A DNA stretch of 52,501 nucleotides, from NCBI RefSeq assembly GCF_009720825.1, contig NZ_WNKY01000045.1, positions 1-52,501 on the forward strand, written 5' to 3'. This DNA is from Duganella radicis (GTDB lineage Bacteria > Pseudomonadota > Gammaproteobacteria > Burkholderiales > Burkholderiaceae_D). This document shows, piece by piece, positions 18,667 through 27,388 of the stretch. A model generated the notes under the pieces. That model was not told where the DNA came from, searched no databases, and saw only the letters and a program-made list of their open reading frames with translations. The stretch's first letter is position 1; each line of letters starts with the position of its first letter. Made by a program: the position numbers and the translations under genes.

Positions 18667-19259
18667 TGCTGACGACAAAACAAGTCAGCTGGATCAAGGG
18701 CGCGGTGTTTGCGCTGGCGCTGCTGCCCCTGGCGCGCATGGTCTACCTGACCGTCACCGGGCAACTGGTCGATCCGCTGGAATTCATCACGCGCGGCACC
18801 GGCGACTGGACCCTGTACTTCCTGAGCATGGTGCTGGCGGTCACGCCACTGCGCAGACTGAGCGGCTGGAACTGGCTGGTCAGGCTGCGCCGCATGCTGG
18901 GCCTGTACGTGTTCTTCTACGGCTTCCTGCACTTCATGACCTTCCTGTGGTTCGATCACTTCTTCGACTTCCGGGAAATGTGGAAAGACGTGCTCAAGCG
19001 GCCGTTCATCACGGTGGGCTTCATCGCCTTTGTGCTGCTGATACCGCTGGCCGTGACCAGCACCAACGGCATGATCAAGCGCCTGGGCGGCAAGCAATGG
19101 CAGTGGCTGCACCGCCTGGTGTACGTGATCGCGCCATTGGCCATCCTGCACTTCTGGTGGATGAAGGCGGGCAAGCACAACTTCGCCCAGCCCATCCTGT
19201 TCGGCGGCATTCTCGGCAGCTTGTTGTTGGCGCGTGTCTACTGGTGGCTGAAGAAATAG
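18666..19259 (+). CDS. msrQ: Haem-binding membrane subunit MsrQ
   Basis: A 197-residue b-type haem membrane protein (YedZ) of the ferric-reductase-like family that delivers electrons to MsrP. Five to six membrane helices are visible, with histidines in FLHFMTFLWFDH and WLHRLVYVIAPLAILHFWW that fit haem ligands. It begins at ATG 18666 within the TGATG junction with msrP, which is the standard msrPQ arrangement. It ends 32 bases before the next gene, which may therefore be cotranscribed. Confidence 0.95.
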   Translation: MLTTKQVSWIKGAVFALALLPLARMVYLTVTGQLVDPLEFITRGTGDWTLYFLSMVLAVTPLRRLSGWNWLVRLRRMLGLYVFFYGFLHFMTFLWFDHFFDFREMWKDVLKRPFITVGFIAFVLLIPLAVTSTNGMIKRLGGKQWQWLHRLVYVIAPLAILHFWWMKAGKHNFAQPILFGGILGSLLLARVYWWLKK

Positions 19260-19291
19260 GACGGCAGAGCCTGGAATGTTAAACTGCATTC

Positions 19292-20173
19292 ATGCTGTCT
19301 GATATTAAGATTAACTTGCTGCGCCGGCGCACGCTGCTGGCCTTGGCCTCGCTGGGCGCGCGGGACGCCCATGCCACCACCGGGACCATGACCTATCGTT
19401 ACTGGGACTGGGGCCGCACGCCCCGGCGCGACGACTACCAGGTCGCCGCGCTGACGCTGGCGCTGGAAAAGACCAAACCATCCTATGGCGCCTTTGCGGT
19501 GGAGCGCGTGCTGGACAGCATGAGCACCATGCGTGTGCGGCGCGAAGTCTACATGGGCCATCGGCTCAACGTCCATGTCGGTCCGTGGCGCGACGTCGCC
19601 GCCGGCGATGCGCAGGAACGCAATTTCATGATCGGCACGCCTATCCTGTCCGGCCTGCTTGGCTACCGCGCGCTCGTCGTGCGCAAGGAAGACTTGCCGA
19701 AGTTCGGGGCCATCAACGACGAGGCGCAGCTTAAAAAACTGTCGGCGGGGCAGGGGCGGGGCTGGGTGGATACCCAGGTGCTGCGTCACAACGGCTACAA
19801 GGTGGAGGACAGCGGCAACGTGGCCACGCTGGTGGAGATGCTGCTCAACAAGCGTTTCGATTATCTGCCGACCAGCGTGGTGGAAGCCCCGTCGCTGCTG
19901 ACCGCCGATCTGGCCATCGTGCCCGAGCTGGTGTTGTACTACCCCTTGCCGGCCATGTTCTACGTCAGCGCGGCCGAACCGAAACTGGCCGAGCGGCTGG
20001 AAGCCGGCCTGGCAACAGCCAAGCGCGACGGCTCGCTCGATGCGCTGACCGCCCGCCATTTCCAGAAAGAAATCAAGCAACTCCAATCCCGCAATGTCCG
20101 CTGCTTCGTGTTGTCCAATCCCGCGCTGCCGAAAGCCTATGCGGCGGAACCGCCAGCGCTGGCGAAGCCCTGA
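19292..20173 (+). CDS. Periplasmic solute-binding-protein-like protein, first tandem copy
   Basis: A 293-residue predicted exported protein with a Leu-rich signal (LRRRTLLALASLGARDAHA). The body resembles the family 3 substrate-binding fold used by amino-acid transporters and sensors, but lacks a lipobox and has no permease or ATPase nearby. Notable segments are YRYWDWGRTPRRDDY, VLRHNGYKVEDSGN and NKRFDYLP, the last typical of the second lobe of this fold. The protein is about two-thirds identical by eye to the next gene's product. It could be a sensor-type binding domain or a redundant scavenging protein; ligand unknown. It follows msrQ by 32 bases. Confidence 0.7.
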   Translation: MLSDIKINLLRRRTLLALASLGARDAHATTGTMTYRYWDWGRTPRRDDYQVAALTLALEKTKPSYGAFAVERVLDSMSTMRVRREVYMGHRLNVHVGPWRDVAAGDAQERNFMIGTPILSGLLGYRALVVRKEDLPKFGAINDEAQLKKLSAGQGRGWVDTQVLRHNGYKVEDSGNVATLVEMLLNKRFDYLPTSVVEAPSLLTADLAIVPELVLYYPLPAMFYVSAAEPKLAERLEAGLATAKRDGSLDALTARHFQKEIKQLQSRNVRCFVLSNPALPKAYAAEPPALAKP

Positions 20174-20227
20174 TCATCCGGCGCCGGCACGCTTGCTGAG
20201 CAGGGCGGCATGGCATAGACTGCATGC

Positions 20228-21148
20228 ATGCAGCCTCCCGTCAAGCTGATCCACCCGTCACGCCGCAGCGCGCTGCTGGCGCTCATGTCCTTGGCGCTTG
20301 GCGTACCGGATACGCGGGCGGCGGGCGAGGTCATGGCCTACCGCTATTGGGACTCGGGCCGCACGCCCAAGCGTGACGATTACCTGATCGCCGCGCTGAA
20401 GCTCGCGCTCGACAAGACCGCCGCCAGTTACGGCGGGTACACGGTGGACCGCCTGCTGGATAACATGAGCACCTCGCGCGTGCGGCGCGAGATCCATACC
20501 GGCCAGCGCTTGAATATCTATGTCGGCCCGTGGCGCGACATGGACGAAGGCGCGCCGGAGGAGCGCAACTTCATGGTCGACACCCCGGTCATGGCGGGTT
20601 TGCTTGGTTACCGCACGCTGCTGGTACGCAAGAGTGAGGTCGTGGACTTCGCGCGGATCACCGACGCCGCGCGACTCAAGCAGTTGGTGGCCGGCATGGG
20701 GCGTGGCTGGGTGGACGTGAAGGTGTTGCGCCACAACGGTTACAAAGTGGAGGATAGCGGCAATCTGGCGACGCTGGTGGAAATGCTGGTCAACAAGCGT
20801 TTCGATTACCTGCCGCTCAGCGTGACGGAGGCCGGCTCGGTGCTGGCGCAGGATACGCCGCTGACCCGGCAGCTCACCACGGTGCCCGACCTGGTGCTGT
20901 ACTACCCGTTGCCGAGCATGTTCTACGTCAGCCCCAATGCGCCCCTGCTGGCCGAGCGGATGGAAAAGGGATTGGCGACGGCCAAGCGCGACGGTTCGCT
21001 GGACGAACTGACCGCCCGCCACTTCCAGAAAGAAATCAAGCAACTTAAATCCAGCGCGATGCGCTGCTTCGCGCTGGCCAATCCCCTGCTGCCGAAGCGC
21101 TACGCGGCGGAACCACCCGCGCTGGTGACATCCGGGGCCAAGTCCTGA
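20228..21148 (+). CDS. Periplasmic solute-binding-protein-like protein, second tandem copy
   Basis: A 306-residue paralog of the preceding protein. Shared blocks include GRTP(R/K)RDDY, RNFM, VLRHNGYKVEDSGN, KRFDYLP, LVLYYPLP, GLATAKRDGSLD and TARHFQKEIKQL. It carries a short extra segment (about residues 204-214, around AQDTPLTRQL) that the first copy lacks. A signal peptide ending in TRAAG is likely. The 54-base gap between the two genes has no terminator. It is convergent with lysA, ending 10 bases before the lysA stop. The duplication is evident in the sequence; the function is not. Confidence 0.7.
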   Translation: MQPPVKLIHPSRRSALLALMSLALGVPDTRAAGEVMAYRYWDSGRTPKRDDYLIAALKLALDKTAASYGGYTVDRLLDNMSTSRVRREIHTGQRLNIYVGPWRDMDEGAPEERNFMVDTPVMAGLLGYRTLLVRKSEVVDFARITDAARLKQLVAGMGRGWVDVKVLRHNGYKVEDSGNLATLVEMLVNKRFDYLPLSVTEAGSVLAQDTPLTRQLTTVPDLVLYYPLPSMFYVSPNAPLLAERMEKGLATAKRDGSLDELTARHFQKEIKQLKSSAMRCFALANPLLPKRYAAEPPALVTSGAKS

Positions 21149-21158
21149 CCCCGGCGGT

Positions 21159-22436
21159 TTACTTGATGAGCGATTCCAGCGCGTACAGGTCTTCCGGCTG
21201 TTCGCGCTTGCGCACCAAGTGCGGCACGGCACCGTCGACGATCACCTCGGCGGCGCGGCCGCGGGTGTTGTAGTTGGAGGCCATGGTCATGCCGTAGGCG
21301 CCGGCCGTGTGCATCACCAGCAGGTCGCCGGCTTCCACCGCCAGCGAGCGGTCGCGCGCCAGCCAGTCGCCCGATTCGCAGATCGGTCCCACCACGTCGT
21401 ACGCGGCGGCGGCGGCCTTGCCTTGCACCACCGGCTGCATGTCCATCCACGCCTGGTACAGCGCCGGACGCGCCATGTCGTTCATGGCCGCGTCGACGAT
21501 GCAGAAGTTTTTCTCTTCGCCGTGCTTGATGAATTCCACCTTGGTCAGCAGCACGCCGGTGTCGCCCACGATGGAGCGGCCCGGCTCGAAGATCACCTTG
21601 ATCGGCTTGCCGTTGTGGCGCGCCGCGCGCCAGGCGTCGACCTTGGCGAACAGGCGGCCCAGGTAGTCGCCCACCGGCACCGGCGCCGACTCGCCCGCTT
21701 CACGGTAGTCGATGCCGATGCCGCCGCCGATGTCCAGGTGGTGCAGCTCGATGCCTTCCGCGCCCAGCTGGTCGATCAGCTCGATCAGGCGGTCCAGCGC
21801 TTCCAGCAGCGGCGTGTCGTCCAGCAGCTGCGAGCCGATGTGGCAGTCGATGCCCGACACCTCCAGGTTCGGCAGGGCGGCGGCGGCGCGGTAGGTCTCC
21901 AGCGCGTCGTCAAACGCCACGCCGAACTTGCTGGCCTTCAGGCCGGTGGCGATGTACGGGTGGGTCTTCGGGTCCACGTTCGGGTTCACGCGCAGCGAGA
22001 TGCGCGCTTTCTTGCCCATGGCGCCGGCCACCTCGTTCAGGCGGTGCAATTCTGGAATCGATTCGACGTTGAAGCACAGGATGTCGTGCGACAGCGCCAG
22101 GCGCATTTCTTCCACGCTCTTGCCGACGCCCGAGAAGATCACCTTGCGCGGATCGCCGCCGGCCGCCAGCACGCGCAGCAGTTCGCCGCCGGAGACGATG
22201 TCGAAGCCCGCGCCCTGGCGCGCCAGCAGATCCAGGATCGCCAGATTCGAGTTGGCCTTCATGGCGTAGCACACCAGCGCGTCGCGGCCCTGGCAGGCGT
22301 CGGCGTAGGAGGCGAAGTTGGCAAGCAGGGCGGCCTTGGAATAGACGTAGGTCGGGGTGCCGAACTGTTCGGCGATGGCGCTCAGCGAGGCGCCTTCGGC
22401 GTGCAGCACGCCGTCTTTATACGTAAATTGAGACAT
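21159..22436 (-). CDS. lysA: Diaminopimelate decarboxylase
   Basis: LysA decarboxylates meso-diaminopimelate to L-lysine, the last step of lysine synthesis. The 425-residue protein is full length. The PLP lysine is in CYAMKANSN, the phosphate-binding loop in GGGIGIDY, and the substrate-binding parts in HIGSQLLD, EPGRSIVGDTG and CESGDWLARDR. ATG 22436 is six bases downstream of the lptM stop, so lptM-lysA form a leftward operon. The order cyaY / lptM-lysA is a common betaproteobacterial arrangement. Confidence 0.96.
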   Translation of the reverse strand: MSQFTYKDGVLHAEGASLSAIAEQFGTPTYVYSKAALLANFASYADACQGRDALVCYAMKANSNLAILDLLARQGAGFDIVSGGELLRVLAAGGDPRKVIFSGVGKSVEEMRLALSHDILCFNVESIPELHRLNEVAGAMGKKARISLRVNPNVDPKTHPYIATGLKASKFGVAFDDALETYRAAAALPNLEVSGIDCHIGSQLLDDTPLLEALDRLIELIDQLGAEGIELHHLDIGGGIGIDYREAGESAPVPVGDYLGRLFAKVDAWRAARHNGKPIKVIFEPGRSIVGDTGVLLTKVEFIKHGEEKNFCIVDAAMNDMARPALYQAWMDMQPVVQGKAAAAAYDVVGPICESGDWLARDRSLAVEAGDLLVMHTAGAYGMTMASNYNTRGRAAEVIVDGAVPHLVRKREQPEDLYALESLIK

Positions 22437-22442
22437 AGATAA

Positions 22443-22598
22443 TTATTGTTGAGGGGCGGCGGGTTCAGAAGTCGGTGCAGGGGCTTGGCCGCTCTTGGCA
22501 GGCTTGGCCGCTGGGGGCTTGGGCAGGTACAGGGGGCCGGGTTGGCCGCAGCCGCTCAGCAATACGCTCAGGATAATCAAACGGAGAGAGGACTTCAC
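22443..22598 (-). CDS. lptM: LPS translocon maturation lipoprotein LptM (YifL)
   Basis: A 51-residue lipoprotein. It starts at GTG 22598 (VKSSLRLIILSVLLSGCGQ) and has a lipobox LSGC with Cys17, followed by the family motif GQPGPLYLP. A Pro/Ala/Lys-rich tail completes it. LptM-type proteins stabilise the LptD/LptE outer-membrane translocon in enterobacteria. It lies directly upstream of lysA and is divergent from cyaY with only 43 bases between the starts. Recognition is by the lipobox plus GPLYLP motif and by context. Confidence 0.88.
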   Translation of the reverse strand: MKSSLRLIILSVLLSGCGQPGPLYLPKPPAAKPAKSGQAPAPTSEPAAPQQ

Positions 22599-22641
22599 GA
22601 TAAAATCACGGTTTATTTGAGATCAGATACTGGAGTGTAGC

Positions 22642-22974
22642 ATGGGCGAATCAGAATTCCTGGCGCAGGCGGAAGCCGCTCTCGACGCCATCGAGGCGGC
22701 GCTGGACCGTTTGAACGATGAAGACGTGGTCGACGTCGAGTGCAGCCGCAGCGGCAATGTGCTGGAAATCGAGTTTCTCGACAACGGCAGCAAGATCATC
22801 GTCAACAGCCAGGCGGCGATGAAGGAACTGTGGGTAGCCTCCCGCTCGGGCGGCTACCACTACAAGCAGGTCGACGGCCGGTGGATCAACGGCCGCGACA
22901 ACACCGAACTGTACGCCTCCCTGTCCGAGATGGTCTCGGCCCAGGGCGGCGCGCCGGTGGTGCTCACGCCTTAA
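22642..22974 (+). CDS. cyaY: Iron donor protein CyaY (frataxin)
   Basis: A 110-residue frataxin homolog that binds iron and modulates iron-sulfur cluster assembly. The acidic first helix (ALDAIEAALDRLNDEDVVDVE) supplies the iron-binding surface, and VLEIEFLDNGSKIIVNSQ and EL(W)VASRSGGYHYKQVDGRW are the conserved beta-sheet core. Length is normal. The ATG at 22642 follows TGGAG. It ends three bases before the stop of the convergent ponA gene. Confidence 0.95.
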   Translation: MGESEFLAQAEAALDAIEAALDRLNDEDVVDVECSRSGNVLEIEFLDNGSKIIVNSQAAMKELWVASRSGGYHYKQVDGRWINGRDNTELYASLSEMVSAQGGAPVVLTP

Positions 22975-22977
22975 GCC

Positions 22978-25329
22978 TTAGAACAGCTCGTTCTTCACGG
23001 CGTCCTTGGCCTTTTCCTCGGCCGGGGTGCCGTGGCCCGGGGCGTCAAGATTGTTCACGCCGGCGCCCGGCGGGTTTTCCGAATAGTAGTACTCATCCCC
23101 CACCAGCATCACGCCTTCCGGCACCGCGCGTTCCTCGATCGGGATATTCTTGAGCGCCTTCTGCATGTAGCCGATCCAGATCGGCAGCGCCAGGCCGCCG
23201 CCGGTTTCGCGGTTGCCCAGGTTCTTCGGCTGGTCGTAGCCGATCCAGGCGATCCCCACCAGCTTGGCTTGGTAGCCGGCAAACCAGGCGTCGATGGAGT
23301 CGTTGGTGGTGCCGGTCTTGCCCGCGATGTCAGGACGCTTGAGCACCAGCGCCTTGGTGGCCGTCCCGTAGCGCACCACGTCTTTCATCATGGAGTCCAT
23401 CAGGAAGGCATTGCGCTCGTCGATCACGCGGTTCTTCTCGTCGCCCGCCACGTCCGGATGCGCCTGCGACAGGATCTTGCCGTCGGCATCGGTCACCTTG
23501 GAAATCAGGTAAGGGCTGACCTTGTAGCCGCCGTTGGCAAACACCGCGTAGGCGCCGGCCATTTGCAGCGGTGTGACATTGCCCGCGCCCAGTGCCAGCG
23601 TCAGGTAAGGCGGGTTCTTGTCGGCGTCAAAGCCGAAGCGGGTGGCGTATTCCTGGCCGTACTTGGCGCCGATGCGGTGCAGGATGCGGATCGAGATCAT
23701 GTTCTTGGACTTGGTCAGGCCCTTGCGCATGGTCATCGGGCCGTCGTACTTGCCGTCGTAGTTCTTCGGCTCCCACGCCTGGCCGCCGGTCTGGCCGGCG
23801 TCGAACGAGATCGGCGCGTCGTTGATGACGGTGGCCGGCGACAGGCCGCGCTCCAGCGAGGCCGAATAGATGAATGGCTTGAACGACGAGCCCGGCTGGC
23901 GCCAGGCCTGGGTCACGTGGTTGAACTTGTTGCGGTTGTAGTCGAAGCCGCCCACCATGGCCTTGATCGCGCCGTCGGTGGTGCTGGCCGCCACGAAGGC
24001 CGATTCGATTTCCGGCATCTGCGCCACTTCCCAGTCCTTGCCCTCTTGCAGCACGCGGATCACGGCGCCACGGCGGATGCGCTTGTTCGGCGGGTTCTTG
24101 TCCGACAGCCACGAGCGGCCCATCTCCAGGCCGGCGCCGGAAATCTTGATCTCTTCGCCGGAAGCGGTGACGGCGGTGATCAGCTGCGGCGTGGCTTGCA
24201 GCACCACGGCGGCGATGATGTCGTCGTTGTCCGGATGCTCGGCCAGCACGGTCTCGATGGCGTCGTCGGCGTCTTCCTTGTTGGCCGGGATGTCGATATA
24301 GGCTTCCGGGCCGCGATAGGCATGGCGGCGCTCGTAATCCATCACGCCCTTGCGCAGCGCCAGGTAGGCGGCGTCCTGATCGGCCTTGGTGATGGTGGTG
24401 AACACGTTCAGGCCGCGGGTGTAAGTGTCTTCCTTGAACTGCTCGTACACCAGCTGGCGCGCCAGCTCGGCCACGTACTCGGCGTGCACGCCGAACTCGC
24501 TGCTGTCGGTCTTCACCTTCAGCTCTTCCGCCTTGGCGGTTTCGTACTGCTTGTCGCTGATGTAGCGCAGCTCGTGCATGCGTTGCAGGATGTACTGCTG
24601 GCGGGTGCGCGCGCGCTTTGGATTCACCACCGGGTTGTAGGCCGACGGCGCTTTCGGCAGGCCGGCCAGCATGGCCGCCTCGGCGATGCTAATGTCGCGC
24701 AGATTCTTGCCGAAATAGATTTGTGCGGCGGACGAGAAACCATAAGCGCGCTGGCCCAGATAAATCTGGTTCATGTAGACCTCAAGAATCTGATCCTTGC
24801 TCAGGTTCTTTTCGATCTTCCATGCCAGCAGCATCTCGTAGACCTTGCGCTTGATGGTCTGTTCGCTGGACAGGAAGAAGTTGCGCGCCACCTGCTGGGT
24901 GATGGTGGAGGCGCCCTGGCGGCCGCCGCCGCCCACGGCGTTGTGCACGGCCGCGCGCAGGATGCCGGTGTAGTCGACGCCGCCGTGCTCGTAGAAGCGG
25001 TCGTCCTCGATCGCCAGCACCGCCTTCTTCATGACGTCCGGGATGTCCTTGATGCGCACCAGGTTGCGGCGCTCCTCGCCGAACTCGCCGATCAGCACGT
25101 TATCGGCGGAGAAGATCCGCAGCGGCATCTTGGGGCGGTAGTCGGTCAGGGTGTCGAGCTCGGGCAGGTTGGGGTAGGCCATGGCCAGGCCGAATACCAC
25201 CAGCAGCACGCCGGTCAGTCCCAGCCCGGCAATGGACAGGCCGGCCATCCACAGGAAGCGGGAGCCTTTGCCCGCCGGTTTTTTCTCAGGCGGAGTCGAT
25301 GGTGGAGGTGTGGTGTTGGAAGAAGCCAT
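22978..25329 (-). CDS. mrcA: Penicillin-binding protein 1A (bifunctional glycosyltransferase/transpeptidase)
   Basis: A 783-residue class A PBP that polymerises and cross-links peptidoglycan. A Pro/Lys-rich cytoplasmic tail and one membrane helix (about 25-55) precede the GT51 domain, which shows EDDRFYEHGGVD with the catalytic Glu and STITQQVARNFFLS. An OB-like insert follows. The transpeptidase domain has SSFKP (the SxxK nucleophile), SKN and KTGTTND. All active-site motifs are intact. A TATAAT on the reverse strand (25363-25368) is a plausible -10, 34 bases before the ATG. It is divergent from pilM, the usual ponA-pilMNOPQ arrangement in proteobacteria. Confidence 0.96.
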   Translation of the reverse strand: MASSNTTPPPSTPPEKKPAGKGSRFLWMAGLSIAGLGLTGVLLVVFGLAMAYPNLPELDTLTDYRPKMPLRIFSADNVLIGEFGEERRNLVRIKDIPDVMKKAVLAIEDDRFYEHGGVDYTGILRAAVHNAVGGGGRQGASTITQQVARNFFLSSEQTIKRKVYEMLLAWKIEKNLSKDQILEVYMNQIYLGQRAYGFSSAAQIYFGKNLRDISIAEAAMLAGLPKAPSAYNPVVNPKRARTRQQYILQRMHELRYISDKQYETAKAEELKVKTDSSEFGVHAEYVAELARQLVYEQFKEDTYTRGLNVFTTITKADQDAAYLALRKGVMDYERRHAYRGPEAYIDIPANKEDADDAIETVLAEHPDNDDIIAAVVLQATPQLITAVTASGEEIKISGAGLEMGRSWLSDKNPPNKRIRRGAVIRVLQEGKDWEVAQMPEIESAFVAASTTDGAIKAMVGGFDYNRNKFNHVTQAWRQPGSSFKPFIYSASLERGLSPATVINDAPISFDAGQTGGQAWEPKNYDGKYDGPMTMRKGLTKSKNMISIRILHRIGAKYGQEYATRFGFDADKNPPYLTLALGAGNVTPLQMAGAYAVFANGGYKVSPYLISKVTDADGKILSQAHPDVAGDEKNRVIDERNAFLMDSMMKDVVRYGTATKALVLKRPDIAGKTGTTNDSIDAWFAGYQAKLVGIAWIGYDQPKNLGNRETGGGLALPIWIGYMQKALKNIPIEERAVPEGVMLVGDEYYYSENPPGAGVNNLDAPGHGTPAEEKAKDAVKNELF

Positions 25330-25641
25330 GCGTTGCGATCCCTCGGTTTATCTGTGCAAGCCATTATAAGCGAGGGACAGAATATTTCCGCGTGAGCAAC
25401 AAAGCAACTCAGTTGTTTTGTTGGTCACGAAGGCGAAAATAAGTGTGGTGAAACCCTCACACCAAGGCAATTGTGCACAGTAGAAATACCTTTACACTTA
25501 AATAGGGTCGTTTTAATGTACAGGCTGATATAGACCTTCTAACCGCAGGTTTTAAAACGAGTTTCCTTTTATGCAAACAGTTCGACAGCGGGTTCGGATG
25601 TACTGCACGACGGGCGCCAGCCATGGCGCCGGAGGACTCGT
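25330..25641. promoter_or_regulatory. Divergent intergenic region between mrcA and pilM
   Basis: A 312-base region, clearly more AT-rich than its surroundings. From left to right it holds a reverse-strand -10 (ATTATA at 25363-25368), a 39-bp palindrome (25391-25429), a weak inverted repeat GTGTG...CACAC around 25444-25463, a TTTACA hexamer near 25493 that could be a -35 for pilM without a clear -10, and a GGCGCC...GGCGCC hairpin (25613-25630) right before the pilM ribosome binding site GGAGG (25631-25635). I see no small gene in it. Confidence 0.6.
25391..25429. promoter_or_regulatory. 39-bp imperfect palindrome, candidate operator shared by mrcA and pilM
   Basis: The left arm CGTGAgCAACAAAgCAACT is mirrored by AGTTGtTTTGTTGgTCACG around one central C, with 17 of 19 positions matching. 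It lies about 62 bases upstream of the mrcA start and 212 bases upstream of pilM. There is no T-run, and both flanking genes point away, so a terminator is unlikely. A dimeric DNA-binding protein or a structured 5' leader are the options. Confidence 0.6.
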
Positions 25642-26718
25642 ATGATCGATCTGAAGGCCCTGCTGGGCCAGGGCAACCCGCCGCTGGTGGGTATCGATAT
25701 CTCCACCTCCAGCGTGCGGCTGGTGGAACTGGCGCAGGGCGCCAAGGGCGAGATTCGGCTGGAGCGCTATGCCGCCGAGCCGCTGCCGCGCAACGCCGTC
25801 ACCGACGGCAATATCGAGAATCTGGAACAGGTGGTGGAAGCCGTGCGCCGGGTCTGGAAGAAAAGCGGCACGCGCGCCAAACACGTCGCGCTGGGCATGC
25901 CGCCGGCCTCGGTCATCACAAAGAAGATCATCCTGCCGGCCGGGCTGCAGGAAGACCAGCTGGAAGTGCAGGTCGAATCCGAAGCCAGCCAGTACATTCC
26001 GTTTGCCCTCGATGAGGTCAGCCTCGATTTCGACGTGATCGGCCCGGCCGCCAATTCGGCCGACGATATCGAAGTCATGCTGGCCGCCTCGCGCCGCGAG
26101 AAGGTCGAGGACCGCGTGGCCATCGCCGAAGCGTCCGGCCTCAAGGCCACCGTGATGGATATCGAGTCCTACGCCGCCCGCGCCGCGCTGGACCGCGTCA
26201 CCGCGCAACTGCCGGAAGCCGGCGCCGGGCAGGTCATCGCGCTGTTCCAGATCGGCGCCCAGGTCACGCACATCTCGGTGATGCTGGACGGCGTCACCGT
26301 CTACGAACGCGAGCAGCCTTTCGGCGGCAACACGCTGACGCAGGACATCGTGCGCAGCTACGGCCTGTCCTTCGACGAAGCCGAGGCGCGCAAGAAAACC
26401 GGCGACCTGCCCGACAACTACCAGGCCGAACTGCTGACGCCTTTCCTCGAAAGCGCCGCGCTGGAAGTCACGCGCGCCATCCAGTTCTTCTACACCTCCA
26501 CGCCCTACACCCGCGTCGACCAGCTGTTCCTGGCCGGCGGCTGCGCCCTGATTCCCGGCTTGCTGGAACTGGTGGCCAGCCGCACCCGCATTTCCAGCGC
26601 CGTGATCTCGCCGTTCAAGGGCATGCAGATCGGTCCGTCGGTGCGCGAGTCGCAATTGCGGCTGGACGCGCCCGCCTATCTGGTCGCCTGCGGCCTGGCC
26701 CTGCGGAGGTTCGGCTGA
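25642..26718 (+). CDS. pilM: Type IV pilus assembly protein PilM
   Basis: A 358-residue cytoplasmic actin-like ATPase that binds the N-terminus of PilN and helps build the inner-membrane alignment complex of type IV pili. Actin-fold motifs are visible: VGIDISTSSVRLVEL near the N-terminus, an IGAQVTHISVM phosphate-2 type segment, and LAGGCALIPGLLE near the C-terminus. ATG 25642 follows GGAGG with six bases spacing. It overlaps pilN by one base and opens the pilMNOPQ operon. Confidence 0.96.
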   Translation: MIDLKALLGQGNPPLVGIDISTSSVRLVELAQGAKGEIRLERYAAEPLPRNAVTDGNIENLEQVVEAVRRVWKKSGTRAKHVALGMPPASVITKKIILPAGLQEDQLEVQVESEASQYIPFALDEVSLDFDVIGPAANSADDIEVMLAASRREKVEDRVAIAEASGLKATVMDIESYAARAALDRVTAQLPEAGAGQVIALFQIGAQVTHISVMLDGVTVYEREQPFGGNTLTQDIVRSYGLSFDEAEARKKTGDLPDNYQAELLTPFLESAALEVTRAIQFFYTSTPYTRVDQLFLAGGCALIPGLLELVASRTRISSAVISPFKGMQIGPSVRESQLRLDAPAYLVACGLALRRFG

Positions 26719-27377
26719 TGATACGCATAAACCTGCTGCCCCACCGCGAGGAAAAGCGCAAGCAGAAGAAGGCCGCCTTCTTCGCCATGCTGGCGCTGGG
26801 CGGCGTGGTGGGCGTGGGCATCGTGCTGCTGGTCGGCGGCTACAACGCGCGCGCCATCTCGATCCAGGAGCAGCGCAATCAGGTGTTGAAGACGGCCATC
26901 GTCGGCCTCGATAAAAAGATCGCCGAGATCGCCACGCTGAAACAGGAAATCGAAGCGCTGAAGGCGCGTCAGCAGGCGGTGGAGGATTTGCAGGGCGACC
27001 GCAACCAGCCGGTGTATCTACTGGATGAACTGGTCAAGCAAACCCCGGCCGGCGTTTACCTCAAGGGCTTCAAGCAGGACGGGCAGAAGGTGGCGATCAA
27101 CGGCTACGCGCAATCGCAGGAGCGGGTGTCGGAGTTCCTGCGCAACCTGGCCGGCGTCTCGCCTTGGCTGGAGAAGCCCGACCTGATCGAGGTGAAATCC
27201 ACCGGCCTGGGACAGGGCAAGAGCGCGCGCAAGGTGGTGGAGTTCAACCTCAACGTCCTGATCAAGCGGCCGCGCGACAAGGACAAGCCGGAAGACGGCG
27301 CCAAGGGCAAGACGCCCGCCGCGCCGGGCACGCTACCCGCCACGCCAGCCACCGGCCTGCCGCCGGCGCATGCTTAG
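26718..27377 (+). CDS. pilN: Type IV pilus assembly protein PilN
   Basis: A 219-residue inner-membrane protein. It starts with the conserved cytoplasmic INLLPHREEKRKQ that docks into PilM. One membrane helix (about 18-40) and a coiled coil (about 48-95) precede a ferredoxin-like periplasmic domain. The C-terminal 30 residues are a Lys/Pro/Ala-rich tail (KDKPEDGAKGKT...), longer than usual. It pairs with PilO. The TGATG junction with pilM indicates coupling. Confidence 0.95.
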   Translation: MIRINLLPHREEKRKQKKAAFFAMLALGGVVGVGIVLLVGGYNARAISIQEQRNQVLKTAIVGLDKKIAEIATLKQEIEALKARQQAVEDLQGDRNQPVYLLDELVKQTPAGVYLKGFKQDGQKVAINGYAQSQERVSEFLRNLAGVSPWLEKPDLIEVKSTGLGQGKSARKVVEFNLNVLIKRPRDKDKPEDGAKGKTPAAPGTLPATPATGLPPAHA

Positions 27378-27388
27378 GAGCGTCGACC

